From contig CAAGKF010000273.1 of assembly GCA_900770345.1 (NCBI GenBank), forward strand, positions 1 to 30,381: 30,381 nt of DNA, read 5' to 3'. Source of the stretch: Lachnospiraceae bacterium. GTDB taxonomy: Bacteria > Bacillota > Clostridia > Lachnospirales > Lachnospiraceae. The translations under genes and the position numbers were made by a program. Below are positions 22,754-30,381 of this stretch, in pieces (position 1 is the stretch's first letter; each line of letters opens with the position of its first letter). The notes below the pieces were generated by a model. It saw only the letters and a program-made list of their open reading frames with translations, had not been told where the DNA came from and did no database searches.

Positions 22754-24133
22754 ATGGATTTAAAACTGCAGGTAAAACAGACCCAGGTGCTGTCTCAGCG
22801 CATGATACAATCAGCCGAGATTCTGCAGATGACCTCTCAGGAATTAAATACATACATAAACGATCTGGCCCTGGAAAACCCTGTGATCGATGTAACGGAA
22901 CCTGCTTCCGGCACCCAGCAGAGAGAATCAATTGAACAGCAGCAATGGCTGAACTCATTTAATGAAGAAAATTATTACCTTTACCAGCGCCAGAATAATG
23001 ACGATGATTATGATTTTAAAAACAGCTGGAACATCAACACCGATGACGGCGAGACCCTTTCCGATTACCTCTGGTCCCAGCTGATCACCGAGGATTTTTC
23101 CGAAAAAGAAACAGAAATCATAAAATTCATGCTGGAATGTCTGGACAGCAAAGGCTACCTCAGTGAAAGTCCGGATGAGATTGCCGCTTATTTTAAAACA
23201 GATACGGATACAATATTAAAACTGCTGGATTCCCTGCAGGAGCTGGACCCGGCAGGTGTATGTGCCCGCAGTCTGGAGGAATGTCTGAAGCTGCAGCTTA
23301 AACGCCGTGAGATGCTGAATCCTGTTCTGGAGTCCATTATTGACGGATGCCTGGAAATGGTTGCGAAAAATCAGATACCGGCCATTGCCAGAAAGCTCCG
23401 CCTCTCTCAGGCGGAAGCTGCCGGATACTGCCAGGTGATCCGATCGCTGAATCCCAAGCCCGGCGTGTCTTTCAGCAGCAGGGACCAGCTGCGCTACATC
23501 ATTCCTGATGTGACTATCGTAAAATTCAAGGACCATTTTGATATCCTGCTGAATGAATCCATGTATCCCGGTATCGAGATCAACAGCTATTACCGTCGGA
23601 TGAACCAGAATCCGGAATCCGAGGAGCTGAGGGAATATTTAAACACCAAGATCCGTCAGGCGGAATGGATAAAGCAGTGCATTGCCCAGCGCAGCAAAAC
23701 CCTCATGGGCGTTGCAAAGGAGATCCTGGAACGACAGGAAAGCTTTTTTACCTTCGGTCCCAGACACTTAAATCCTCTGAAGCTGGCGGATATTGCCGAA
23801 GCCCTGAATGTTCACGAATCCACCGTCAGCCGGGCTGTCAGCAAAAAATATCTCCAGTGCTCCTGGGGTATATACCCTTTAAACTACTTCTTCTCCCGCG
23901 GCGTGACCGTGCAGGGAAACAGCTCCGGCTCCTCCCAGACAGTCACTGCCGCCGATATCAAACAGGCCATGCGGGAGATCATTGACAGTGAGGATAAGAA
24001 CAAGCCCTACAGTGACCGTCTTCTGAGCGAAAGGCTGGCGGAGCAGGGAATTACGATCTCACGCCGTACTGTGGCCAAATACCGGGAAGAGGAAGGAATA
24101 TCCGACGCCAGCGGGCGAAAGAACTATATATGA
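22754..24133 (+). CDS. rpoN: RNA polymerase sigma-54 factor
   Basis: 459 residues with all three RpoN regions. The Gln/Leu-rich activator-interacting region I is at 1-50 (LKLQVKQTQVLSQRMIQSAEILQM, LENPVID). An acidic region II (about 55-105) precedes the core-binding domain (about 110-290, LLDSLQELDPAGVCARSLEECLKLQL). The -12-binding HTH is at about 320-400 (LADIAEALNVHESTVSRAVSKKYLQC), and the RpoN box SRRTVAKYREE (about 436-446) recognises -24. It directs transcription of genes needing bacterial enhancer-binding proteins. None of those is encoded in the window, and I see no clear -24/-12 promoter here. AAGGA lies 8 nt before the ATG. The tRNA genes follow with their own promoter. Confidence 0.95.
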   Translation: MDLKLQVKQTQVLSQRMIQSAEILQMTSQELNTYINDLALENPVIDVTEPASGTQQRESIEQQQWLNSFNEENYYLYQRQNNDDDYDFKNSWNINTDDGETLSDYLWSQLITEDFSEKETEIIKFMLECLDSKGYLSESPDEIAAYFKTDTDTILKLLDSLQELDPAGVCARSLEECLKLQLKRREMLNPVLESIIDGCLEMVAKNQIPAIARKLRLSQAEAAGYCQVIRSLNPKPGVSFSSRDQLRYIIPDVTIVKFKDHFDILLNESMYPGIEINSYYRRMNQNPESEELREYLNTKIRQAEWIKQCIAQRSKTLMGVAKEILERQESFFTFGPRHLNPLKLADIAEALNVHESTVSRAVSKKYLQCSWGIYPLNYFFSRGVTVQGNSSGSSQTVTAADIKQAMREIIDSEDKNKPYSDRLLSERLAEQGITISRRTVAKYREEEGISDASGRKNYI

Positions 24134-24170
24134 TTTTTCGCTACGTATTGCAATTTTTTTCAAAAAAGTA

Positions 24171-24199
24171 TTGACATTTTCCCGGAAATCAGGTAAGAT
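24171..24199 (+). promoter_or_regulatory. Sigma-A promoter of the tRNA operon
   Basis: TTGACA (24171-24176), 17 bp, TAAGAT (24194-24199), 42 bp before the mature tRNA-Phe 5' end. Confidence 0.85.
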
Positions 24200-24241
24200 A
24201 TTACCGTTGTCGGCGAGAAATACTTCTCAAAGATAAGGGAT

Positions 24242-24314
<73 letters not shown>

Positions 24315-24335
24315 CTTCCGGTTCATCCGGGCAAT

Positions 24336-24406
24336 GCAGGTGTAGTTCAATGGTAGAACACTAGCCTTCCAAGCTAGATACGTGGGTTCGATTCCCATCA
24401 CCTGCT
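24336..24406 (+). tRNA. tRNA-Gly (TCC)
   Basis: Acceptor GCAGGTG pairs with CACCTGC, with discriminator T at 24406. The anticodon stem CTAGC/GCTAG encloses the loop CTTCCAA with TCC at 24368-24370, and the T-arm is GGTTCGATTCCC. CCA is not encoded. It is 21 nt after tRNA-Phe, in one transcript. Confidence 0.97.
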
Positions 24407-24417
24407 TTTATTATTTC

Positions 24418-24448
24418 AAAGAACCTTGAGAGATCAGGGTTCTTTTTT
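24418..24448 (+). terminator. Rho-independent terminator of the tRNA operon
   Basis: A 12-bp stem AAAGAACCTTGA/TCAGGGTTCTTT with one wobble pair and a GAGA loop, followed by a T-run, 11 nt after tRNA-Gly. Confidence 0.9.
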
Positions 24449-24491
24449 TGCATTGCCGCGGCGGCAGCAGGAGAAATCATGTTTGGTTTAC

Positions 24492-24536
24492 ACGGGAAAC
24501 ATAATGGTATCATCCCATATGCTTCCCGTTTTTCTT
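24492..24536 (+). terminator. Possible second terminator hairpin
   Basis: ACGGGAA (24492-24498) pairs with TTCCCGT (24523-24529), with partial inner pairing (CATA/TATG) and TTTTCTTTT after the stem on the plus strand. It may back up the tRNA terminator or end glcT transcription from the other side, where the T-run is poor. Confidence 0.45.
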
Positions 24537-24573
24537 TTACTGAAAACCAGGAACAGATACCTTTTATTACCTT

Positions 24574-25398
24574 TCACCGTCTCAGACGCTCTATATGGAT
24601 CGCCAGATGACCCACGGCCTCCCTCTGCACCGGCCTTTCCAGCCTTTCTCCAAGTCCCGCGCAGATCCTTTCCGCCAGCTGATAAGACTCAGGAAACTGC
24701 ATCCTGGCGTATTCATCCATATCCAGATTCACAGGCTCTCCGTCACGAATCCTGGCAATCAGATAACGCAGATGCGCCATAAAACGCTCAAACGCAAAGG
24801 AACCTTTATCCAGTGTGATTCCCAGAGCCTCCTCTGTCATTCCCACGGTCATCTCCATGACCGATACCATTTTAAGAGAATCCTCCAGCCGCTCATCCAT
24901 GCGCCCGGCCCTGATATGAAGGGTGATATACCCTACCTCATCATCACACAGCAGGCATCCTGTTGTATGCCGGATCATGTCACGGCTCTTCAAAGCCACT
25001 CTGTATTCTTCCGGATAAAGAACACAGATATCCTTATGGTAAGGATTTTTCAGAAGAATATCATTATTCATCCTCTCTACCGCCACCGCAATATGATCCG
25101 CCAGCGGAATCAGGATATTGGGATTGATCTCTCCCAGTTCTCCCCGGGCCAGTTCCACGATCTGACCGGCCAGCTCCAGAAAGACCGGATCCATGCCGCT
25201 TAAAACCTGACGGCCGGTACGATTTTTTTCCTCCCTGTCCACTATAGCATATCTCTTGGTATTCTCGTCCCTCTCAAAACGTTCATTGATATGCTTTCCA
25301 AAGCCTATGCCGTTTCCCAGAAGGATCGCCTCCTCCTTTCGCTTCAGATCATAAACCAGAACGCCATTATTATTCAACACTTTAATTACTCGATACAT
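24574..25398 (-). CDS. glcT: PRD-containing transcription antiterminator, GlcT-like
   Basis: 274 residues from MYRVIKVLNNNGVLVYD; this ATG, not the in-frame TTG four codons upstream, matches the N-terminus of BglG-family proteins. A CAT RNA-binding domain (1-56, ILLGNGIGFGK) is followed by PRD1 (about 65-170, His in LADHIAVAVERM and YITLHIRAG) and PRD2 (about 175-274, His in FMAHLRYLIARI and EAVGHLAIHIERL). These are the four regulatory PTS phosphorylation sites. The protein binds a ribonucleic antiterminator and prevents termination when PTS sugar is present. The ptsG gene directly upstream and its leader with a matching RNA target point to GlcT function, although its length and motifs alone would also allow LicT/SacY. 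Confidence 0.9.
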   Translation of the reverse strand: MYRVIKVLNNNGVLVYDLKRKEEAILLGNGIGFGKHINERFERDENTKRYAIVDREEKNRTGRQVLSGMDPVFLELAGQIVELARGELGEINPNILIPLADHIAVAVERMNNDILLKNPYHKDICVLYPEEYRVALKSRDMIRHTTGCLLCDDEVGYITLHIRAGRMDERLEDSLKMVSVMEMTVGMTEEALGITLDKGSFAFERFMAHLRYLIARIRDGEPVNLDMDEYARMQFPESYQLAERICAGLGERLERPVQREAVGHLAIHIERLRR

Positions 25399-25434
25399 AA
25401 GCCACCCCAACCGTAAATCTCACTTTCTGATCCG

Positions 25435-25491
25435 GCATCCGCCGGGCTGCCGCGAAAGGCGGATGCAGACCAGGCCGCATCCGCCCTTTTT
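25435..25491 (-). promoter_or_regulatory. Three-arm alternative hairpin between ptsG and glcT
   Basis: The 9-mer GCATCCGCC occurs at 25435-25443 and 25477-25485, and its complement GGCGGATGC at 25458-25466. The middle arm can pair with either outer arm. On the minus strand the first possible hairpin is followed by only TTTCG, so termination before glcT should be partial. On the plus strand the hairpin 25458-25485 is followed by CTTTTT. Confidence 0.6.
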
Positions 25492-25582
25492 ATTGTAACA
25501 TATCTCCCCTGTTTTGTGCTGTTTGTTTTCTGCTGCTTACTTCTTTATCATTCCGTGCGATTTCTCTGACACACAGACTCCC

Positions 25583-27856
25583 CTATGACTTAAGCAGTTC
25601 TGCCGCCTTATCCAGTGCCCGTACCAGCTTTCCTTCCTCCGCACGGACAGCAGCTCCCTCAGGAAGGGCGGTAAAGATGATCATACAAGCCTCAGAAACA
25701 GCATTTTCTTTTACATAAGACAGATCGAACTGTATCAGCCGGTCCCCTTTCTTCACACGGTCGCCGTCCTTCACCATCGCTTCGAAGCCCTTACCTTCCA
25801 GCTTTACGGTATCAACACCGATATGAAGCATAAATTCCGTACCGTCCTCCGCCTTCAAGCCTACCGCATGCTTTGTAGGGAACACGAATGCCACCTCCGC
25901 ATCACACGGAGCAAGGACCTCCCCATCCTCCGGCATTACCATGTATCCGTCCCCGATCAGCTTTTGAGCAAAGGTTTCATCCGGTGCATGCTCAATGGAA
26001 TCCACTTTTCCGTTAAAAGGACTGTACAGCGGACTGCCTGTCCCGGCAGATCTCTCCAAAGTATTCCCGATGGTTTTCCCTGAAGTCTTTTCTGAAGTCT
26101 TTTCTGAAGCGCTTTCCTTTGTCTCCCCAACCGCAGGAACGGCGCTCTCTGCCGTTTCATTTTCCTCTTCACCGTGATACTCCGCATCAGGAGCAGTACT
26201 CATATACGCCACCAGATCCGCTTTGATATTGGGAACAGTAGGACCATAAACAACCTGGACTCCCTGCCCCTTCCTGATCACACCTGCCGCACCTGTCTTC
26301 TTAAGAAGATCCTCGCTTACCAGCTCCGGCTTGTGCACCGTACATCTCAGACGCGTGATACAGCAGTCCACATCCGCTACATTCTTTTTTCCGCCCAGAC
26401 CATTTAAGATCACGCGGGAGCGCTCATCATTCCCGCCCTGTCCGGCAGCGGCAGCCTTTTTGGCATTGACATCGCTTCTTACATACAGCTTTACTTCCTC
26501 ATTATCATCACGTCCCGGGGTCTTCAGATCAAACTTCAGGATAAGGAACTTAAACAGGAAGAAGTACACCGCAAAGTAAACTGCGCCTACCGCAGGAATC
26601 CAGTACCAGCTGGTTTTCTCCGCTCCCGGCAGAATACCGAACAGCACCAGGTCGATGATACCTCCGGAAAAGGTCATTCCCACGCCTACATTCAGAATAT
26701 GCATAAGCATATAGGCGATACCTGCCAGAACACTGTGAACCGCATACAGGAACGGCGCCACAAACAGGAATGTAAACTCGATGGGCTCTGTAATGCCGGT
26801 CAGCATCGCAGTCAGCGCTGCGGAGATCAGAAGTCCTCCGGCAGCCTTTTTCTTCTCCGGCTTTGCCACCTGATACATTGCCAGCGCCGCGCCCGGAAGC
26901 CCAAAGATCATAAACGGAAACTTGCCTGTCATAAATCTGGTTCCCGGATTCACACTGAAATGGGCTATATCACCCACATGAGCCAGCTGGGCAAAGAAAA
27001 TATTCTGCGCGCCGTAAACCATCTGTCCCGCAACCTCCAGCTGTCCGCCTACGGCAGTCTGCCAGAAAGGCATATAAAATACATGATGAAGCCCGAAGGG
27101 GATCAGTGCACGTTCAATGATTCCGTAAATGCAGGTTCCCGCATAACCGGAGCTGTTCACCAGCGCCCCAAGACCGTAGATCCCCGTCTGGATAACCGGC
27201 CATACAAAATACATGACAATTCCCACAAAAATATACACAACACTGGAAATGATAGGAACAAATCTGGTGCCTCCAAAGAAGGAAAGCACCTGCGGAAGCT
27301 GAATATTATAAAATCTGTTGTGGAGAGCTGCCACGCCCAGACCTACAATAACACCTCCGAACACACCCATCTGCAGTGTGCTGATACCCAGAACCTTGGT
27401 AACAGAACCATCCAGCATTCCCACTGTCTGTTCTGCGGAACCGATCATGCCGGCCAGTGCCATTCCTGCGCTGTCCAGCACCTCCGGTGCCGTGATCACT
27501 TTTCCGGACAGAACCAGCAGCGAATGGATGGCCGTGTGCATGATAAAGAATGCAATAACGCTGGCCAATGCCGCCACTTCCTTCTCCTGCTTCGCCATTC
27601 CCACTGCCACACCGATGGCAAACAGCAAAGGCAGATTGTCAAACACAACGCTGCCGCAGCTGTTCAGGATGTTCAGGAAGCCATTGAGAAGAGTTCCCGC
27701 TCCCAGCAGACCTTCCAGATGGTATGCGCTGATCATGGTCTCATTGGTAAAAGAACCTCCGATTCCCAGAAGAAGACCTGCCACCGGAAGGATGGCAATG
27801 GGAAGCATGAACGAACGCCCTACTCTCTGGAGTACGCCAAAAATCTTGTCTTTCAT
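25583..27856 (-). CDS. ptsG: Glucose-type PTS transporter EIICBA
   Basis: 757 residues from MKDKIFGVLQRVGRSFMLPIA; this ATG follows AGAGG and matches family N-termini, while upstream in-frame codons are leader. Order: the EIIC membrane domain (about 1-410, ten or so helices, GITEPIEFTFLF), EIIB with the phosphocysteine motif DVDCCITRLR (about 490-570), a low-complexity Ser/Glu/Lys/Thr linker with EKTSEKTSGKT repeats, and EIIA (about 610-757) with the active His in FPTKHAVGL and partner His in FMLHIGVD. It takes up and phosphorylates glucose, or possibly N-acetylglucosamine, since these branches are close. The GlcT-like regulator next to it favours glucose. The leader has a consensus promoter and an antiterminator/terminator module. 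Confidence 0.93.
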   Translation of the reverse strand: MKDKIFGVLQRVGRSFMLPIAILPVAGLLLGIGGSFTNETMISAYHLEGLLGAGTLLNGFLNILNSCGSVVFDNLPLLFAIGVAVGMAKQEKEVAALASVIAFFIMHTAIHSLLVLSGKVITAPEVLDSAGMALAGMIGSAEQTVGMLDGSVTKVLGISTLQMGVFGGVIVGLGVAALHNRFYNIQLPQVLSFFGGTRFVPIISSVVYIFVGIVMYFVWPVIQTGIYGLGALVNSSGYAGTCIYGIIERALIPFGLHHVFYMPFWQTAVGGQLEVAGQMVYGAQNIFFAQLAHVGDIAHFSVNPGTRFMTGKFPFMIFGLPGAALAMYQVAKPEKKKAAGGLLISAALTAMLTGITEPIEFTFLFVAPFLYAVHSVLAGIAYMLMHILNVGVGMTFSGGIIDLVLFGILPGAEKTSWYWIPAVGAVYFAVYFFLFKFLILKFDLKTPGRDDNEEVKLYVRSDVNAKKAAAAGQGGNDERSRVILNGLGGKKNVADVDCCITRLRCTVHKPELVSEDLLKKTGAAGVIRKGQGVQVVYGPTVPNIKADLVAYMSTAPDAEYHGEEENETAESAVPAVGETKESASEKTSEKTSGKTIGNTLERSAGTGSPLYSPFNGKVDSIEHAPDETFAQKLIGDGYMVMPEDGEVLAPCDAEVAFVFPTKHAVGLKAEDGTEFMLHIGVDTVKLEGKGFEAMVKDGDRVKKGDRLIQFDLSYVKENAVSEACMIIFTALPEGAAVRAEEGKLVRALDKAAELLKS

Positions 27857-27915
27857 TTTTTGATATCCTCTTTTCGTTTTATTTTTGTCAGACCGCACAG
27901 CCTATGAACAGCAAA

Positions 27916-27999
27916 AAGGCATAAACTCCCCTATACTGCAGCTTTCCGCCGCACCATAGATAGTTTATGCCTGAACGAACTGATATCAGTAACACACTA
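27916..27999 (-). promoter_or_regulatory. ptsG leader: ribonucleic antiterminator (RAT) overlapping a terminator
   Basis: On the minus strand TGTTACTG (27995-27988) followed by CAGGCATAAAC resembles SacY/LicT-type RAT sequences (TGTTACTG...CAGGCAAAACC). Its 3' part is also the 5' arm of a strong terminator: AGGCATAAACT (27972-27962) pairs with AGTTTATGCCT, followed by TTTT (to 27916). Binding by the downstream-encoded GlcT-like protein would block the terminator. A 12-bp palindrome ACTGATATCAGT lies in the upstream part. Confidence 0.75.
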
Positions 28000-28020
28000 C
28001 TCTGCTTGATTGACATTGAA

Positions 28021-28049
28021 AGTATATTCGATATTTTTTCCATTGTCAA
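28021..28049 (-). promoter_or_regulatory. Sigma-A promoter of ptsG
   Basis: On the minus strand TTGACA (28049-28044), 17 bp, TATACT (28026-28021). The start is about 155 nt upstream of the ptsG ATG, giving room for the antiterminated leader. Confidence 0.88.
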
Positions 28050-28141
28050 TACTGTGAAAGTATAAGTTTTCAAAAATACTTGCATTTTAACTGAAAATAT
28101 GTTAATGTAAAAACCCGTTTTCAACACTTGAAATAATTAAC

Positions 28142-28183
28142 AAAGCCGGAATTCCTTAGAGAATAAGGAAATTCCGGCTTTTT
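28142..28183. terminator. Bidirectional terminator inside the insertion sequence
   Basis: AAAGCCGGAATTCCTTA pairs with TAAGGAAATTCCGGCTTT with one bulge and is flanked by T-runs in both directions. It ends transposase transcription and shields the flank from it. Confidence 0.85.
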
Positions 28184-28211
28184 CTACGGCTAAAAATGTT
28201 GTATATTTTTT

Positions 28212-30071
28212 CTAAATTAAAAATTTTTTTATCATTCTGTTTAAGTCCTTTGGCTTATAGTGGCGTCTGTCTAATGGCAGCATAGTCAGCTGTGTCAACG
28301 CATCCAGGGTTTTGCTGCCTTTATATAGCGCCATATAGTCAATATCATGTATGTTTGTGACGTTCATGTTCTTCAGTGTTGTCACCAGATTATCTGGTGT
28401 GACATGTGTTTTTTGGTCATCAAGCCGGGCTTCTAAAAGTCTGTATACAAGCAGTGCGGTATAGCATATCAGGAAATGCGCCCTGATCCGTGCTGGCAGC
28501 CTATGGTTCACGGGACGCCCGTCAAAGTTCGTTTTTATGATTCTGAAACAGTCTTCAATCTGGTATCTTTTCTGTGATACCGCAAGGATGTCTTTTGCGG
28601 GATCCGCAAGATTCGTGGCAACAGCATAGTAACCATCGTATTTTTCTTCCTCCGCAATCTTACTTTCATCAAGGGTGTATTCCACAACAGCTTTTTCGCC
28701 GGATTTTGTTTTCGAGACGCGTTTCATAAAACGCCTTACATCGTTCGGCCCCTTTTTGATTTCCTCCGGGTCCTTCAAGGCCAGCAGTTTCTTTGCCCGT
28801 TCTATCTGCCGGTTCCTGACAGCCCTCTGGTATTCCATCATCTTCCTGGAAAAAGTGACGATAATGCGCTGCTTTAAGACTCCTTTTGCCTTTCTCTGTA
28901 CTGTCCGGCCATTTTTCAGAACCACGTCTTCGTAAAGCCCCAGATCGAGCACCTTGTCAGCTGTAATGACTTTATATGCGGAGTCTTTATAGAGGGCAAG
29001 GTTGTCCGGATTATGCCGGTCAAAATTTTTCATCTCTTCAATCGTGACGGGCGAATCATCGGAAAGAAGTTTGTAACCATAGTCATTAAAAACAGCTTTT
29101 TTCAGTGTGTCGCTCAGTTTCTTGATGGACTGGGTGACAATGAACGCCCTGCCGCCCATGCTGTTGAACTTTCTGATGTTGTAGGACCCAAGCCCTGCAT
29201 CGGCGCAATAGATAAATTTTGAACCCGGAATCATTTTTAGGACTTCTTCTTCCAGGGGGACTGCCGTCAGCTGTTCGCTGGTGTTTCCGGGATGCAGGCA
29301 CATGGTGATGGGAATCCCCCTGCTGTCCATGAACAACCCCATTTCCACGATGGGATTTGGGCGATGCTCTTTGCTGACACCGTATTGGCGCAGTCCGGTT
29401 ATGACCTCTCCAGTGACTTCGTCCACAATCTCGTCATCCGCCTGCTCACATTCAAAGTAGAAGTTTGTGCAGTCATAATAGAGCACGGAGGAATCCCTTT
29501 TTATAATCGTGCCGCTTTGCCTGTAGAGCCATGCCAGATAATCATCGTAATGTTCTTCTAAAAGATCCATAAACCGCAGGATATGCTGATAGCCAAAGTC
29601 CGGCTTTTCATAATAGGAATCCAGCTTGTTCAGCATAGCATATTTAGAAAGCGGTTCCATGATCCTAGAATAAACAAGGAAACGGTGGATGGTGTGGCAG
29701 TCAAATGTCAGCTTTCTTCCAGCGGTCTTTTCCTTGAAGAAGTCCTTGAGCCGGAGACCGCCCAGCAAGTACTGCAGGAAAAAGTATCCAATGTTCAGCT
29801 CCGTGGATGCGCAGGCCTCGTCATCTGTCTTTTCCACCCGTTCATTGTAATCAGTTGAAATGTAATATTCCACCTTGCCGATACGGTATTCCTCGTTCAT
29901 TTTCCGGATTTCTTCCTTCACATAGGAAAGAGGGTCATCGGTTATTTTCAGCAGTTCGGAGTGTTTCCCGAATCGTTTGACGTTTCTGGTCGTAACCTTT
30001 TTGCCGTTTCGGATTCCAACCTGGGCATAATAGATTGGATCCTTGCTGCTTTTGTTATAAAAGAGTTTCAT
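28212..30071 (-). CDS. IS1634-family (IS4 superfamily) DDE transposase
   Basis: 619 residues, full length for the family. An N-terminal DNA-binding region (MKLFYNKSSKDPIYYAQVG, about 1-110) precedes an RNase-H-like catalytic core: first Asp in SVLYYDCTNFYFE (about 200), second Asp in KFIYCADAGLGSYN (about 288), and the C-terminal Glu in the YQIEDCFRIIK block (about 538), with an insertion domain of beta-strands between them. It cuts and joins the element ends. No frameshift or stop interrupts it, so the element may be active. GGTGG precedes the ATG. Codon use and base composition (longer AT stretches) differ somewhat from neighbouring core genes. Confidence 0.93.
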   Translation of the reverse strand: MKLFYNKSSKDPIYYAQVGIRNGKKVTTRNVKRFGKHSELLKITDDPLSYVKEEIRKMNEEYRIGKVEYYISTDYNERVEKTDDEACASTELNIGYFFLQYLLGGLRLKDFFKEKTAGRKLTFDCHTIHRFLVYSRIMEPLSKYAMLNKLDSYYEKPDFGYQHILRFMDLLEEHYDDYLAWLYRQSGTIIKRDSSVLYYDCTNFYFECEQADDEIVDEVTGEVITGLRQYGVSKEHRPNPIVEMGLFMDSRGIPITMCLHPGNTSEQLTAVPLEEEVLKMIPGSKFIYCADAGLGSYNIRKFNSMGGRAFIVTQSIKKLSDTLKKAVFNDYGYKLLSDDSPVTIEEMKNFDRHNPDNLALYKDSAYKVITADKVLDLGLYEDVVLKNGRTVQRKAKGVLKQRIIVTFSRKMMEYQRAVRNRQIERAKKLLALKDPEEIKKGPNDVRRFMKRVSKTKSGEKAVVEYTLDESKIAEEEKYDGYYAVATNLADPAKDILAVSQKRYQIEDCFRIIKTNFDGRPVNHRLPARIRAHFLICYTALLVYRLLEARLDDQKTHVTPDNLVTTLKNMNVTNIHDIDYMALYKGSKTLDALTQLTMLPLDRRHYKPKDLNRMIKKFLI

Positions 30072-30106
30072 TCTGCCACCGCCATATAAAATAGAGTATC
30101 ATCATT

Positions 30107-30135
30107 ATTATACAACAGATACAACAAAAAGTAAA
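30107..30135 (-). promoter_or_regulatory. Transposase promoter
   Basis: On the minus strand TTTACT (30135-30130), 17 bp, TATAAT (30112-30107), 36 bp upstream of the transposase ATG. Confidence 0.65.
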
Positions 30136-30207
30136 GAAAAAATTGACAAAAAAATACCGCATTTCTGCGGTTTGTAGGACTTTTATTCAATTACAAGTGT
30201 TGAAGAC

Positions 30208-30297
30208 CCGGTTCTGTCGGAGGAAGTTTATAAAGCGATTCTGGGATATATCCGTTACCGGCAGAAAAAGTGGCTGCGAAACCTGACGGCCGTTTAG
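30208..30297 (+). pseudogene. C-terminal fragment of an unidentified gene cut off by the IS
   Basis: The plus strand right after the IS end reads 29 open codons, PVLSEEVYKAILGYIRYRQ then KKWLRNLTAV, and a TAG. There is no start or SD. The left flank of the IS does not continue this frame, so the rest of the gene was lost or lies elsewhere. The family is not recognised. Confidence 0.45.
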
Positions 30298-30381
30298 ATT
30301 TCCCACTTGCCAGATAAAAAAAAGCGTCATAATATAGAAAAGATGTATAATCGGAATAGATCCGGAAGAAGAGAAGAATGA
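30298..30381. other. Short gene-free end of window
   Basis: TATAAT at 30346-30351 without a good -35, and a weak purine-rich stretch before an ATG at 30378-30380, may mark the start of a plus-strand gene outside the window. Nothing more can be supported. Confidence 0.25.

Larger units (their letters stand above)
28118..30205 (-). mobile_element. IS1634-like insertion sequence
   Basis: About 2.09 kb, bounded by inverted ends TTTTCAACACTTG (28118-28130) and CAAGTGTTGAAG (30194-30205). It contains one transposase gene with its own promoter and a terminator. A 5-bp direct repeat ACCCG (28113-28117 and 30206-30210) flanks it and may be the target duplication. IS1634 members often make much longer duplications, so this is uncertain. 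The element looks complete. Confidence 0.8.

Noticed and set aside
26699..27907. Plus-strand frame of about 400 codons opposite ptsG
   Set aside because: The His/Arg/Gln-rich translation is typical of antisense frames, and ptsG covers it fully.

Overview
The window looks like a chromosomal segment of a spore-forming, low-to-moderate GC Firmicute, most likely Lachnospiraceae (Clostridia). The support is a YyaC-type sporulation protein with a forespore-type (sigma-G-like) promoter, MutS2, a YhaM-type exoribonuclease, YitT, choline/cell-wall-binding-type repeats, a GlcT-PtsG pair, purine-rich Shine-Dalgarno sites and tRNA genes without encoded CCA. The genus cannot be fixed from the sequence alone.

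Positions 1-3239 are a degraded accessory island. On the minus strand they hold a small XRE-type regulator, an hsdM (type I DNA methyltransferase) broken exactly at its catalytic NPPY motif, a small Cys-rich gene split at a codon boundary by a group II intron, and the intron's LtrA-like reverse transcriptase, itself cut at its PQGG motif by a junction full of TTATGCCGAG inverted repeats. The island abuts the 3' end of rlmD (rumA), a gene type known to serve as an integration site for conjugative elements.

Positions 3240-7064 (minus) carry rlmD, a YhaM-like 3'-5' exoribonuclease and a membrane-anchored HtrA-like protein whose catalytic triad appears to be lost. Positions 7280-13224 (plus) carry mutS2, an OmpR-type response regulator with its histidine kinase, and a secreted protein with cell-wall-binding repeats. 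An 11-bp tandem repeat resembling a PhoP/OmpR operator lies between the kinase and the secreted gene, and a related repeat lies before yitT.

Positions 13339-20239 (minus) carry glucokinase, a DUF5711-type beta-propeller membrane protein, a LysM protein whose N-terminal half resembles a metal-less MPN/JAB domain, yyaC, a sugar-phosphate nucleotidyltransferase and an M20 peptidase. yyaC, the LysM gene, the DUF5711 gene and glcK follow each other with gaps of 62-102 nt and may be partly co-transcribed.

Positions 20344-24448 hold yitT (plus), an aldo/keto reductase with two ferredoxin-like clusters (minus), rpoN (sigma-54, plus) and a tRNA-Phe/tRNA-Gly pair with promoter and terminator. Positions 24574-28049 (minus) are a glucose PTS module: ptsG (EIICBA) preceded by a consensus promoter and an antiterminator-target/terminator leader, followed by glcT and a three-arm alternative hairpin between them. 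Positions 28118-30205 are an intact IS1634-like insertion sequence about 70 bp upstream of the ptsG promoter; beyond it only a 29-codon gene tail remains.

Most of the window is ordinary core genome. The most unusual items are the MPN-like/LysM membrane protein, the HtrA-like pseudoprotease, the paired 11-bp direct repeats, the possible CTG start of yyaC behind a sigma-G-like promoter, and the nested mobile-element wreckage at the left end.
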